A DNA stretch of 64,000 nt from Platynereis dumerilii (lineage: Eukaryota > Annelida > Polychaeta > Phyllodocida > Nereididae), in NCBI GenBank assembly GCA_026936325.1, contig JAPTHN010000002.1, positions 14,151,228 to 14,215,227 on the forward strand, read 5' to 3'. Positions 1 through 8,843 of the stretch are shown here, piece by piece. The position numbers were made by a program, and so were the translations under genes. Below the pieces are notes generated by a model. It searched no databases, was not told the DNA's origin, and worked only from the letters and a program-made list of their open reading frames with translations. How positions within the stretch are numbered: position 1 is the first letter of the stretch; the number at the start of each line of letters is the position of its first letter.

Positions 1-607
1 GTGGCTGTGGAGCTGATGCGTAGTGCAGAACACCTTATCTTGTCCCAAATGAGCTAATTTGTGTGCTGCCCCTCGGCTATTACCTAACTTAGAAAATAGC
101 TGAATTTCTCCTTTTTTCTTCTTTTTATCTGGGTAGTAGAAAGGAAAGTCAGAATAAACAGTTGTACTGTAAGCAGAGGAACAAAGTGGCCTATTGATTA
201 AATGTCAGGGGGTGTGATTTAGCCTCAAGTGGTGAACTGGCAGTGTGCAGATAGCTGTGGATTGGGACTGATTTGTTAGACTAAACCTTTGAATCTTGGG
301 CTTGTATTTTACTCTCAACAACAATCAGATTCTGGTGTAACTTACAAACCTTGTTGTTTAGGGCACTTGCTTGTTGAACCTTAAAAGTGAAGTGCTGCCT
401 TGAAATCCCAAAGTAATTCTGATCTTCCTCCTTCAAACCAATAAGGGGTGCTGAAAATCCTGAACGGTATGCCTGTCAGTAGGATTCTACATATCTCTAT
501 GAGCATGGTAAGTGTTGCCCTCTAAACCCAGTTTTGGGCACTCACGAGGGTTGATTGATGAGGTAGGAGAGAGAGCAGGTGTCCTCAACATGTTACTAAT
601 TTAACCC
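1..607. other. Unannotated AT-rich flank
   Basis: No gene, RNA or repeat is recognised here. A consensus-like donor (AG or TG before gtaagt) occurs near 507 on the plus strand and another near 334-346 on the minus strand. Neither is paired with a convincing acceptor, so no exon is called. Confidence 0.5.
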
Positions 608-811
608 AAGTGGGGGATCTTCTACTTGACCATCACAGACATTGACTCAAGGGGTCGCCAATTTAACTTCTCATCCGAATGACATCCAGCTGGGATTTTG
701 CTAATGATCGAAGATACACCGATATTCTGGATTCCCCACCCGGGGTTCAAACTCGTGCAGGCCAAGTCCTTCAGTGGAGCAGGCGGGCACCTAAGCCGCT
801 TGGCCAACCAG
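608..811 (-). repeat. tRNA-derived SINE
   Basis: Read on the minus strand, the right end starts with a tRNA-like head. The A-box-like stretch TGGCCAAGCGGCTTAGG lies at about 792-808 and the B-box-like GTTTGAACCCC at about 741-755, at normal Pol III internal promoter spacing. A non-tRNA body follows, running left to about 608. There is no acceptor stem, so this is not a tRNA gene. The head is of the Ser/Leu type, judged only from the A box. It differs from the SINE family at 43.4 and 46.5 kb. Ends are approximate and no target-site duplication was found. Confidence 0.7.
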
Positions 812-963
812 CTGCTATTAGATATATGAAGATATGCTCATTGTGTCATTCATATAAATGTTAGTTATATGGGACATTTAGAAAGTCTATCATTCTCCAA
901 TGACTGGCTCAATTGTGTTGCTTCCCAAATTAAAGTGGTGTCTTTACAAATTATCATTCTTAC

Positions 964-1098
964 CTAGTCTGCCCAAGTGCTCGCCTATCAAACTGTTGAA
1001 GTGACAATGAAGTCAGATTTCCAATCCAGTCCCTTGGTTCCACTTTGTATGGTGCTGAACGTTTTTTTGCCCGAAAGTTTCTAATGAAAACCTGAGGT
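964..1098 (-). CDS. Candidate internal exon, minus strand
   Basis: The 135-nt segment is bounded by a pyrimidine-rich acceptor (tttgtttcag, ending at 1099) and a good donor (AG|gtaaga, intron starting at 963). One frame is open throughout: 1 nt, 44 codons, 2 nt. The other two frames contain stops. The peptide is hydrophilic and protein-like, including RNFRAKKRSAPYKVEPRDW and then LQQFDRRALG. I do not recognise a family. No partner exon with a matching phase was found on either side, so a gene model cannot be built. A chance open frame of 44 codons is not rare at this base composition. The call rests on the combination of both splice sites, the frame and the residue composition. Confidence 0.35.
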
Positions 1099-3160
1099 CT
1101 GAAACAAACGTATGGTTGATCTTGTCTGACCTTGTGTTGTTTTCTCTCGCAATACCATATGTATGGAAAAGGACAAGCTATTCTGGCACTATTGCATGTG
1201 TTTTGTTATTTTTAAAGGAATTTGCAAGTGCTTGATATAGGCCTTTTATTTGGCCTATATGAAATGAGGCAGTAAAGCAGTACTTCGTTTTACTCAGTAA
1301 TTAATGTTAAGTGGTCATGCAGCAACCTTATTGGAATGACCTGGTTTTGAGAAACTCTTTTCAAGGAGGGAATTATATTTCTCGCAGAGCCCTGCAGTAC
1401 AATTGTGGTCACTAGATCCTCTACTAATGGATTATGGTTCTCTGAAATGGTGTCTCATTGAGCTTTAATGGCCGTAAAATGTGAAATTTCAAATGTCTAA
1501 AGAACTTTACTAGAAACCAGAATTCCCGTTTTGCATTATTCATTTGTAGCAAATTAGCCAATTGTCTGTATTTTGCATGACAGAATGTTGGGAAGCTTAA
1601 AATCTGAAAATACTGGAGCTCTTTCACTAATGATGGTTAAATGCATAATATTCTAACCAACAAAGTTTTCTTTTTGGAAATGTCTGAGATAGCTTTTCAA
1701 AAAGTCTTTTTAATGGTGAGTTTGTACTATATACACCAGTCTGAAGTGATTTGATGAAACTGTATTTTTTCATTGAGGTTTCAATCTGGTCAAAAGTTAT
1801 GTGAAATTATTCCGTGGTTATTTTCCCCCCACCTTTTTCTGAACCGAATCGAGGCATTTCCATTAATAGGTTTTTTCGAAAAAGAGAACATTGGTTAGAA
1901 GAGGATCATCATTGGTGTCTTTACTCTGACAATTGTCTCTCTAACAGAGCAGAACAATTTAGATTACAGTCCACTGTCTGGTATATGTGATAGGTGGTCG
2001 CAGTGGAATTGAATAGTGAAAAATGAATACATACATAAGGAGAATGAACTAAGGCTCTTTATGGGTATTCGAGTCCATTAATCCAGTTTTGTTGGGATTT
2101 CAATGTTAGACATGCATGCCCTTCTTGGAAGGCTCTGTGCCCTTTTGCTATTTTAAAAGAATTGAACAAAAATATGAAATAGGTTTTGGAACAAAATTTA
2201 GGCTTCAATGATATTTTTGAACTCTAATTATGTATCTTGGCAATTCCGCTCCAATTAATTACCATCAATTGAGCCCAGATGTTCTTTGGATTACATATTA
2301 TACCTTCATTAAACGCTATTTGATTGGATGAATAATTAATTTGACCATTTCGTCACATTGAGTGCACGAAGAGGAACCAGGTTTCTCCAAGGGAGCTGAA
2401 TGTTGATGCAATGATAAATGGGTTTCTTGCATGCAGTGGAGAAAGGCCTGCAGCTTGTTCTGCGTAATTACTGCATGGCAAGTTATGTTATGGTCCTTGG
2501 AAATTAGTATCATTGTCTTTTGATTATTTTGAACACTGGTAAATGAATTTCGAGGCATCCTTTGTTGATACTGTGGAATGGGCTAAATCCAAAATTTTAA
2601 TTCTCTATTTCAATCAAAAGTGACGAAATTGGTGCTTTGTGCTGTTATGACAATTCACACCGAAGTTGGCTCATCCAAAATAGAGCTGATGGGTAATTTT
2701 AGTAATTGGATGTGTTTCTTGCAGCTATTGATGATGGACATTTGCTCTTTTTGCAATTAATCAAGAATCCTGCAACAGTGTTATTTGACAAGTCCAATTG
2801 GGTTTTTGGCCCTTGAGAACTAAAGAGAAAGCTTCGGAGCTGAGACAATTCGCAGTCCCTTATGAGACAGGGTGCAGCTGCGGGAAAAGCTTTTGTGACC
2901 CCGAAGATCATTCATCTTATGCTAAATTGTAGCTGGGACATGTTCTGTGCTGCTATTGTTCTATGTACCCGATGGCTATCACCAAACTTAGAAAATTGCA
3001 GGATTCTCTTTTCCGCTGTTGTATGGTTTCCAAATATAAATGAAATCCTGCTATTATCACCTAGTTGGCTGTGAATATCACTGTTTACAGTCAAAATATC
3101 AGGGCCTTCAAGGGCGATATTTTTTAACAATGGTTATGACATCACCAGCATTTCAGCTGC
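1099..3160. other. Unannotated AT-rich DNA
   Basis: No coding frame, RNA gene or repeat is recognisable. The short ORFs here (60-80 codons) overlap each other on opposite strands and have no supporting motif. Confidence 0.5.
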
Positions 3161-3204
3161 CTGATGATGTCACAAACCAAACAAGGGCCAGAATAATGGG
3201 ATTG

Positions 3205-3277
3205 TGACGTCATGTCCATTGTTGCTCCATGGTGACGTCACATTTTTGTAATGGCAGAAAATAGTCCCCCTTTATAA
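3205..3277 (+). promoter_or_regulatory. Paired CRE sites with downstream TATA-like box
   Basis: Two perfect palindromic TGACGTCA sites lie at 3205-3212 and 3233-3240, 28 bp apart. A TTTATAA stretch follows at 3271-3277. A third TGACGTCA is at 3467-3474, beyond the adjacent MITE. CREB/ATF-type bZIP factors bind this octamer. Whether a promoter is here is inference, because no transcript start or gene follows in the next kilobase. Confidence 0.3.
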
Positions 3278-3304
3278 CTGAAAATTTGAGGTAAAACCAG
3301 GTGA

Positions 3305-3434
3305 TAAAAACAAAACAACCACGCGTCAGGGCACTTCGTACAATATCACTCGCTGTTGTGTGAATTAATATATTAATTCACACAACAGCTCGTGATATTG
3401 TTACTCAGTGACCCTGACTTGGGTTGTTTTGTTA
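3305..3434. mobile_element. Fold-back MITE with 38-bp perfect palindrome
   Basis: Nearly the whole segment is an imperfect inverted repeat with arms of about 62 bp. The outer ends are ACAAAACAACC and GGTTGTTTTGT. The centre, 3352-3389, is a perfect 38-bp palindrome with no loop. TA dinucleotides flank both sides, which fits but does not prove a TA target. There is no coding capacity. Confidence 0.6.
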
Positions 3435-3479
3435 TAATATAAGGTAAGATAAGATAAAACTTTTTTTGACGTCATTGGT

Positions 3480-4290
3480 TACAATACAAAACAATAAACA
3501 CAAGCTACAAGCTTTTTGGCTACATTACCACTGAAGTATCTTTGCTACAGAAACACCAGATTATGCAATCTGCCATATACTAGTACTTGGACAGCACTCT
3601 TCCATGTTTGGTTTCATGACAGAGTTTTCTATAGGTCTGTTCTTTGTCACTACCTGACGTGGAGTGCTGTGGATAAGGTCCCATGGGTGTGTAGGATTGG
3701 AGGAGAGTAGAAGTAAAGCTCTTCAGCCTGCAGTGCCGCAGCTGAAATGTCATGCAATCTGAAGGTCTCCTGCTGGGATGAATGAATTGTTGCAGTCCCG
3801 ATGAGAAATGGGTTAAGATTTCCTTGACTGTACATCTGCAATGTTGAGTTTATAAGACTCTATAACGAGGAAAAAGGAATATGTTTTTGTTTTTGCAAAT
3901 CAGGATGAACATTTAGGTTTGTTATTTAATCTCCCTTATTTTATTTTTAGAGGGTAAATACATTTCATTCAGTTGCCAATTACAAAGTTGCAGACATGGC
4001 ATGCACTGTGTCTTTTAATTGTCATTCTCTACTATAGGAGTATCTAGCAAAGCCTGCTAGATTCAAGTTGTAGTAATATTATTCAATCTAGTTAGCAATC
4101 TCCCATAAATTGTGAATTCGTAGTTAGGGAATGTTAGGGAATTTACTGAACGCAGGTACAAAAAGACCTCTTTGTTCAGATCAGTTTATAGTCATAACGG
4201 TGCAGTACGCAAGTGTAGTGTACGAGTAATCCCACATATTTGTACAAATTGGTGCTCAATAATCAAATATATACAGTATGTACATGAGAT
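3480..4290. other. Unannotated stretch left of the LINE
   Basis: No gene or repeat is recognised. The 64-codon plus-strand ORF at 3516-3710 and the antisense ORF overlapping it have no motif support. Confidence 0.5.
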
Positions 4291-4332
4291 GTATACGGCT
4301 GTGGCTACTCATGCTGCCATGGCTAAGTATAC
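4291..4332 (-). other. Stem-loop, fifth LINE-type hairpin
   Basis: GTATAC at 4291-4296 pairs with GTATAC at 4327-4332. They enclose the same core as the LINE hairpins, with GGC and GCC around TACTCATGCT (plus-strand reading). It has no ORF beside it and may mark the LINE 3' end, or be a separate mobile hairpin. Confidence 0.45.
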
Positions 4333-4692
4333 ACTCAGGCGGACGGTATCTGGATGAGTAAATAATGGACGGAGAAGTTGACAGTTGTATAATAACAGTA
4401 TCAATGACTTATCACAGGTAGAGTAAAAATAATTTGGAAAAATAGATCCGCACAAGGAGAGAATCCAGATTAATAACAATCGATTTAAAATTTATAGATC
4501 CACAGGAGAATTGTACACATATTTAATTGTTTATGCCACTCGTCATAATTTTTCTTTTAAATTTTCGGCGGAAGGCAGCGGAGATCATAATCCATGAGAA
4601 TAATTCACTCTGTCGTCTCCTGGCTGGCTGGGGGTGACTTCACGGTATCATCCTGAATCTTGGCAGGTTGGTGCTATGCAGTATGCGTAATC

Positions 4693-4743
4693 TCCTGGGA
4701 GAGACGTTGGCTACTCATGCTGCCATCGTCTCGCCCGTGAGGA
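4693..4743 (-). other. Stem-loop directly after ORF2 stop
   Basis: GAGACG (4701-4706) pairs with CGTCTC (4727-4732). Extensions GGG/CCC and TCCT/AGGA lie outside and GGC/GCC inside, around the loop TACTCATGCT. On the LINE RNA it begins 2 nt after the ORF2 stop codon. CR1/L2-type reverse transcriptases are known to recognise 3' UTR structures, so this is a candidate recognition element. Confidence 0.6.
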
Positions 4744-4745
4744 AG

Positions 4746-7700
4746 TCAGGTGAACAGTGGGTCAAAACGCATCGGGTGGTTCCTCCAATGAGCATCTAAA
4801 CGGTTCTTGAAGCAATTCAGGCTATCGGCAGCTATTACTGACTCGGGCAGGTTGTTCCAATTTGCCACTGTACGGTTCCTGAAGGAGTTTTTTCTAATTT
4901 CTAATCTTGATCTCTCCTGAAACAGTTTTAAGGAATGTCCCCTTGATGACCTGGTCGCCCTCTTGAATTCCGGAGTTACAGCTGGGTCGTACATCCCCTT
5001 CAGGATCTTGAACATTTCCACCATATCACCACGTAGACGCCGGAATCTCAGGGTCGGGAGTTGTAGTTTCTTTAGCCTGTCTTGGTAACTCAGGTTCTTG
5101 AAGCCGTTTAGCTGTTTAGTTGCATGGCGTTGGACACTTTCTATCCTTTTCATGTCGCCAATTTGGAAAGGACTCCATATGCTTTGCCCGTATTCGAGTG
5201 TCGATCTGACCAGGGCCTTGTACAATGGGGCAAATGTGTCAGGGGTCAGGTACTGGATGGATCTTCGTATGATGCCCATATTTCTGTTGGCTTTTTTCAC
5301 TATGCTGTCAATGTGCCCACTAAAGCTCAGCTTGCTGTCAACGGTGATGCCCAGGTCTTTCTCCTCTTTACAGGTAGTGAGTGGAGTCGGTGGTCCTTCT
5401 CCTGGGGTTAGAGTTAAAGGTACTGCTCTTGAATCTTGGTGGTGTCTCGATACAAACAGGCGTTTGCACTTGGCAGGGTGGAATTTTAAAAGCCACTTAT
5501 TAGACCAGTCCTGCAGGACATCCAAGTCTTGCTGCAGTAGATCAGTCTCTTCATTTTGCGGGGGTTTCCCTGTCTTAAACAGCTTGGTGTCGTCCGCGAA
5601 CAAGTAGACTTGAGATTGTAGATCATCAGGTAGGTCATTAATATACATGACAAACAGCACCGGTCCAAGAACCGACCCTTGGGGTATACCACTTATGACT
5701 TCGGATTCAGATGACATCATGTTGTTTACGCGGACTTTTTGAGAGCGACCCTGGAGAAAATCTTGCAGCCACTTGAGGAGTTGCCCATTTATTCCATACC
5801 CAGCAATCTTGAGGAGGAGTCGGCGGTGGGGGACGCTGTCGAAGGCCTTTTGGAAGTCCATATATATGGCCTCAATGGGGAGACCTCGGTCGATAGCGTC
5901 CGTCCACTCGTCGAGGACTTGAAGAAGTTGGAGAACAGTTGACCTCCCTGATATAAAGCCATATTGCCTATTCGATAGGAGGGCATTTTTTGTAAGAAAT
6001 TCCATCAGGTCATCTCTGATAAGTCGCTCCATAACTTTGCACACGATGCTTGTCAGGCTTACAGGCCTATAATTTGATGGGTTACTTTTCGATCCTTTCT
6101 TGAAAATAGCGCAGACTTCTGCCTTTTTCCATGCTGCTGGAATTTTTCCTTGCTGGAGTGAAGACTGGAAGATGGTAGATAAGGGTTTTGCGATGATGTG
6201 TCTCGTTTCTCTGAGCACACGGCAGTGAATCTTGTCAGGGCCTGACGACGAGCCTATCCGCAGTACAGCTAGCTTCTTCATGACCTTTGCCTCGCTGATG
6301 TCAATTGAGGATAGTTTGAGTTGACATCGTTGGGTAAATTCAGGCATGGTTCCCTCCTGTTCCACCACAAACACTGAAGAAAAGAAGTTGTTGAGAGTCA
6401 CCGCCTTTTCCAAATCTGTCCTCGCCACCCTACCATTATCATGTAGTTCTGGAATTGACGACTTGACCTTAGTGCATTTATTGACATAACGCCAGAATCT
6501 TTTGGGATTATCCTTGACTGCCTTAGCGATATCCCGTTCGTAGTTCATCTTATTTTTCCTCATTTCGTTTTTGATGTGATTACGGAGCCTAACATATTCT
6601 AGGCGCTTTTCTTCCGATCTTGTTTCCATATAGCGTTGCCACTTCCTGTGTTTTAGCCTAATTTTCTTTGCCAAGTCCTCGCTGATGGGTACTTTCCGAT
6701 GCTTGCTGTAGCTAGTGATGTTTTTATGGGGAATGTTGTCCTCCTGGGCCTTGTTGTAGCTGTTGAGAAAGGTATTCCACTGGTCTTCTATGCTGGTGTT
6801 TTGTCCGAGTACTTCATCCCAGTCAACATCGAGATCACTTGCCAATTGAAGATAGTTGCCCCTGTTGAAGAAGTATTTGAGATGTGAAGTGACGTTTCTG
6901 TTTGCGGAACATTTAAAGAGGAAACTTAAGACACAGTGATCGCTTTTACCAAGTGGACTCTCGTGAACAATTGACTCGATCATATCCTCTTCGTTGGTGA
7001 AAATCAAATCTAAGAGCGATGGCTCGTTGGTGCCTCTTTGTCTTGTGGCTGAAGTGACATGTTGGGTCCAGTACAGCGGTGTAATACGGTCCAGGAACTT
7101 GGATGCAGTGCCATCAGAAGCTGTCTCCGACTGCCAATTTATATTCGGGTAGTTAAAATCTCCGCATATGACCTTGTGAGTGGACGGGTGACTGTTGACG
7201 GCCTGTAGGAGACCAATTAGCTCATCGTTGTTATCCTCACTGGAGTTTGGGCTTCTATATACTACACATACCAGAAGACTGTTGCCCTGGGATAAGTTTA
7301 TTTGGATCGCAAGATATTCCCTGAAGGAAGAAGCCAGATTAATTTCAGACGCCCCAACCGAGTCATGGATATAGACAGCGATACCTCTCCCATTGATGCA
7401 CTGGCTCGTGTAGATATTATACTCCGGAATTTGCATTTCAGCTTCGGTTAGTTGGAATCGACTGTTCTTTGCCCATATCTCATTTACCATAATTATGTCG
7501 ACAATGCGCTTGCTGTATGATAGTCTTGCCTTCAATTCTGGAAGTTTTGAATGGATGCTGTCAGCATTTGTGAGCCACATGGCTAAATCTGGTCCGAGAA
7601 ATTTCTTTGCATTCGATGGGCTGTTCTGGCTTTTACTTGTATCAGCACACGTGGTCGGCCGGGAATTATTGCTCCTGGCATGGGCTGCCTCAGGCTGCCC

Positions 7701-7829
7701 TCCAGGATGATTATTTTGTTTAGCTGGGTGTCGGGGACAGTTTCTCCTGGCATGGGCTACTTTATGCTGCCCTCCAGGAGTTAAGGGTGCACCTTGTGCT
7801 ACGTTGCCTGCTTCTCCTTCACCCGCCAA
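4746..7829 (-). CDS. CR1-like LINE ORF2: endonuclease and reverse transcriptase
   Basis: Intact 1027-residue frame. This protein nicks target DNA and primes reverse transcription of the LINE RNA (target-primed reverse transcription). An APE-type endonuclease spans about residues 80-305, with NEIW near 116-119 (catalytic Glu), GDFNYPNINW from about 223, and the terminal SDH motif at 296-298. The reverse transcriptase spans about 530-800, with YMDFQKAFD near 656-664 (first catalytic Asp), GIPQGSVLGP and the FADD catalytic motif at 744-747. The C-terminal region (IWSPFQ, RIESVQR, FRRLRGDM) is typical of the CR1/Jockey group. The start ATG overlaps the ORF1 end by 31 nt in another frame, suggesting reinitiation or frameshifting. 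The N-terminal 60 residues contain two copies of PGGQ...AHAR, encoded by two hairpins. The lack of stops suggests a young insertion. Confidence 0.95.
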   Translation of the reverse strand: MAGEGEAGNVAQGAPLTPGGQHKVAHARRNCPRHPAKQNNHPGGQPEAAHARSNNSRPTTCADTSKSQNSPSNAKKFLGPDLAMWLTNADSIHSKLPELKARLSYSKRIVDIIMVNEIWAKNSRFQLTEAEMQIPEYNIYTSQCINGRGIAVYIHDSVGASEINLASSFREYLAIQINLSQGNSLLVCVVYRSPNSSEDNNDELIGLLQAVNSHPSTHKVICGDFNYPNINWQSETASDGTASKFLDRITPLYWTQHVTSATRQRGTNEPSLLDLIFTNEEDMIESIVHESPLGKSDHCVLSFLFKCSANRNVTSHLKYFFNRGNYLQLASDLDVDWDEVLGQNTSIEDQWNTFLNSYNKAQEDNIPHKNITSYSKHRKVPISEDLAKKIRLKHRKWQRYMETRSEEKRLEYVRLRNHIKNEMRKNKMNYERDIAKAVKDNPKRFWRYVNKCTKVKSSIPELHDNGRVARTDLEKAVTLNNFFSSVFVVEQEGTMPEFTQRCQLKLSSIDISEAKVMKKLAVLRIGSSSGPDKIHCRVLRETRHIIAKPLSTIFQSSLQQGKIPAAWKKAEVCAIFKKGSKSNPSNYRPVSLTSIVCKVMERLIRDDLMEFLTKNALLSNRQYGFISGRSTVLQLLQVLDEWTDAIDRGLPIEAIYMDFQKAFDSVPHRRLLLKIAGYGINGQLLKWLQDFLQGRSQKVRVNNMMSSESEVISGIPQGSVLGPVLFVMYINDLPDDLQSQVYLFADDTKLFKTGKPPQNEETDLLQQDLDVLQDWSNKWLLKFHPAKCKRLFVSRHHQDSRAVPLTLTPGEGPPTPLTTCKEEKDLGITVDSKLSFSGHIDSIVKKANRNMGIIRRSIQYLTPDTFAPLYKALVRSTLEYGQSIWSPFQIGDMKRIESVQRHATKQLNGFKNLSYQDRLKKLQLPTLRFRRLRGDMVEMFKILKGMYDPAVTPEFKRATRSSRGHSLKLFQERSRLEIRKNSFRNRTVANWNNLPESVIAADSLNCFKNRLDAHWRNHPMRFDPLFT
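7673..7707 (-). other. Stem-loop inside ORF2 leader region, second of a tandem pair
   Basis: TCCTGG (7673-7678) pairs with CCAGGA (7702-7707). The inner pair GGGC/GCCC surrounds TGCCTCAGGCT. It encodes PGGQPEAAHAR in ORF2 and lies about 70 bp from the next hairpin. Confidence 0.55.
7744..7780 (-). other. Stem-loop 18 nt after ORF1 stop
   Basis: CTCCTGG (7744-7750) pairs with CCAGGAG (7774-7780). The inner pair GGGC/GCCC surrounds TACTTTATGCT. It encodes PGGQHKVAHAR in ORF2. The ORF1 stop codon is at 7799-7801, so the hairpin lies just downstream of it on the RNA. Confidence 0.55.
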
Positions 7830-8725
7830 AAACCCGGTTGCCCTACCACTTTGAAGGTCTGAGTAGCTGTGGACTTGTTCTTAGCCTCGGTCGCTAGCTG
7901 GGCGAATTCTGCTCTTTGAGTTTTTGTGAGGTCATGTCCTACACTGATGTCCTTGTGTTGGCTGTCCTTTAGTTTCTTGGTGGCTCTCATCAGGGTGTCT
8001 TTTTCTTGAAAATTAGTTAACTCAACTAGCAGTGGCCGAACTTTCCCATTTGTCATAGTACCCAACCTCGTAATCTTCTTGATGACATTTCCATCAAACT
8101 CTCCGCTCAGAAATTTTAGGATTTCCAAACACTTGTTGCGATCTTCATTCGTCTTTGCTTCTTGGGTTTCCATGGTTGATTCCAGTAATTTGTGAATGAT
8201 GATGTTGCATTTTCTTCTGTCCCTGTCCGCCATTTCTGATGCAATTGAACTGATCAGTTTCGGGTCCTCCAGGCTTGAAATGACAGATTTTTCTGTTTGT
8301 TCTTTGACTGAAGTTTGAAAGGCCTCAGATTTATGTGTTCGGCAAATAGCTTGGTCAACATGTTCAGATAAGCTGGCCTGTAGATCTTTTTTCATGCTCT
8401 CATGGCTTGTGCGCACAGCTGCTTACACCTTGGTCTCCATAGCTGCCTCAGAGTTGTCGACTTGTAGCTGAAGAGAGTTCACCTTGGTTTCGAGGTTATC
8501 TAGCTTAGTCTGCATGGCAATCACTTCCATGTGGAGTTTTGAGGCCCCGTGCTTACAGTCTGGGCAGTACCAGTGTAGCTGTTCTAGTTGCTTGATGATA
8601 ATGTTGTACTCAGTGGAGGATATTCCGTGGCATTGAGAGTGAAATTTACGAGCACAGATTGAGCAGTTTAGTAGTCGATCTCGGTCAATTAACTTCTTGC
8701 TGCATGTATCACACATGTCCGCCAT
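7799..8725 (-). CDS. CR1-like LINE ORF1: PHD finger, coiled coil, RNA-binding region (one in-frame stop)
   Basis: ORF1 proteins of LINEs bind the element RNA in the ribonucleoprotein. The frame starts at the ATG at 8725. A TAA at 8423-8425 interrupts it after 100 codons, and the same frame then continues for about 205 codons to 7799. Residues 5-57 form a clear C4HC3 PHD finger (C5, C8, C21, C24, H29, C32, C54, C57). Residues 72-100 are heptad-like (KLDNLETKVNSLQLQV), fitting a trimerising coiled coil. After the stop, KCNIIIHKL followed by a charged segment resembles the RRM-like region of CR1/L1-type ORF1. The single stop is most simply a decay mutation. A natural split or readthrough is less likely, because the LINE-type hairpin seen after the other stops is absent here. 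Confidence 0.85.
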
Positions 8726-8802
8726 CGTTGGAATATAGTGTCTTGTGACTAATTTAAAATTATATGTTAGCTTTGTAAAAAATATCTAGGACTTGCCTTG
8801 CT

Positions 8803-8836
8803 GTCTGGCATGGGCTGCTTATGCTGCCCTCCAGAC
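8803..8836 (-). other. Stem-loop 7 nt after the esterase ORF stop
   Basis: GTCTGG (8803-8808) pairs with CCAGAC (8831-8836). The inner pair GGGC/GCCC surrounds TGCTTATGCT. It lies in the 118-bp gap between the esterase ORF and ORF1, so it is noncoding here. Confidence 0.6.
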
Positions 8837-8843
8837 AAAAGAG

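Noticed and set aside
1740-1920. Extension of the 9.95/14.2-kb duplication to the left of the LINE
   Set aside because: Only scattered short matches to 13,950-14,110; not enough to claim homology without an alignment.
5098-5607. 169-codon plus-strand ORF
   Set aside because: Antisense shadow of the LINE reverse transcriptase.
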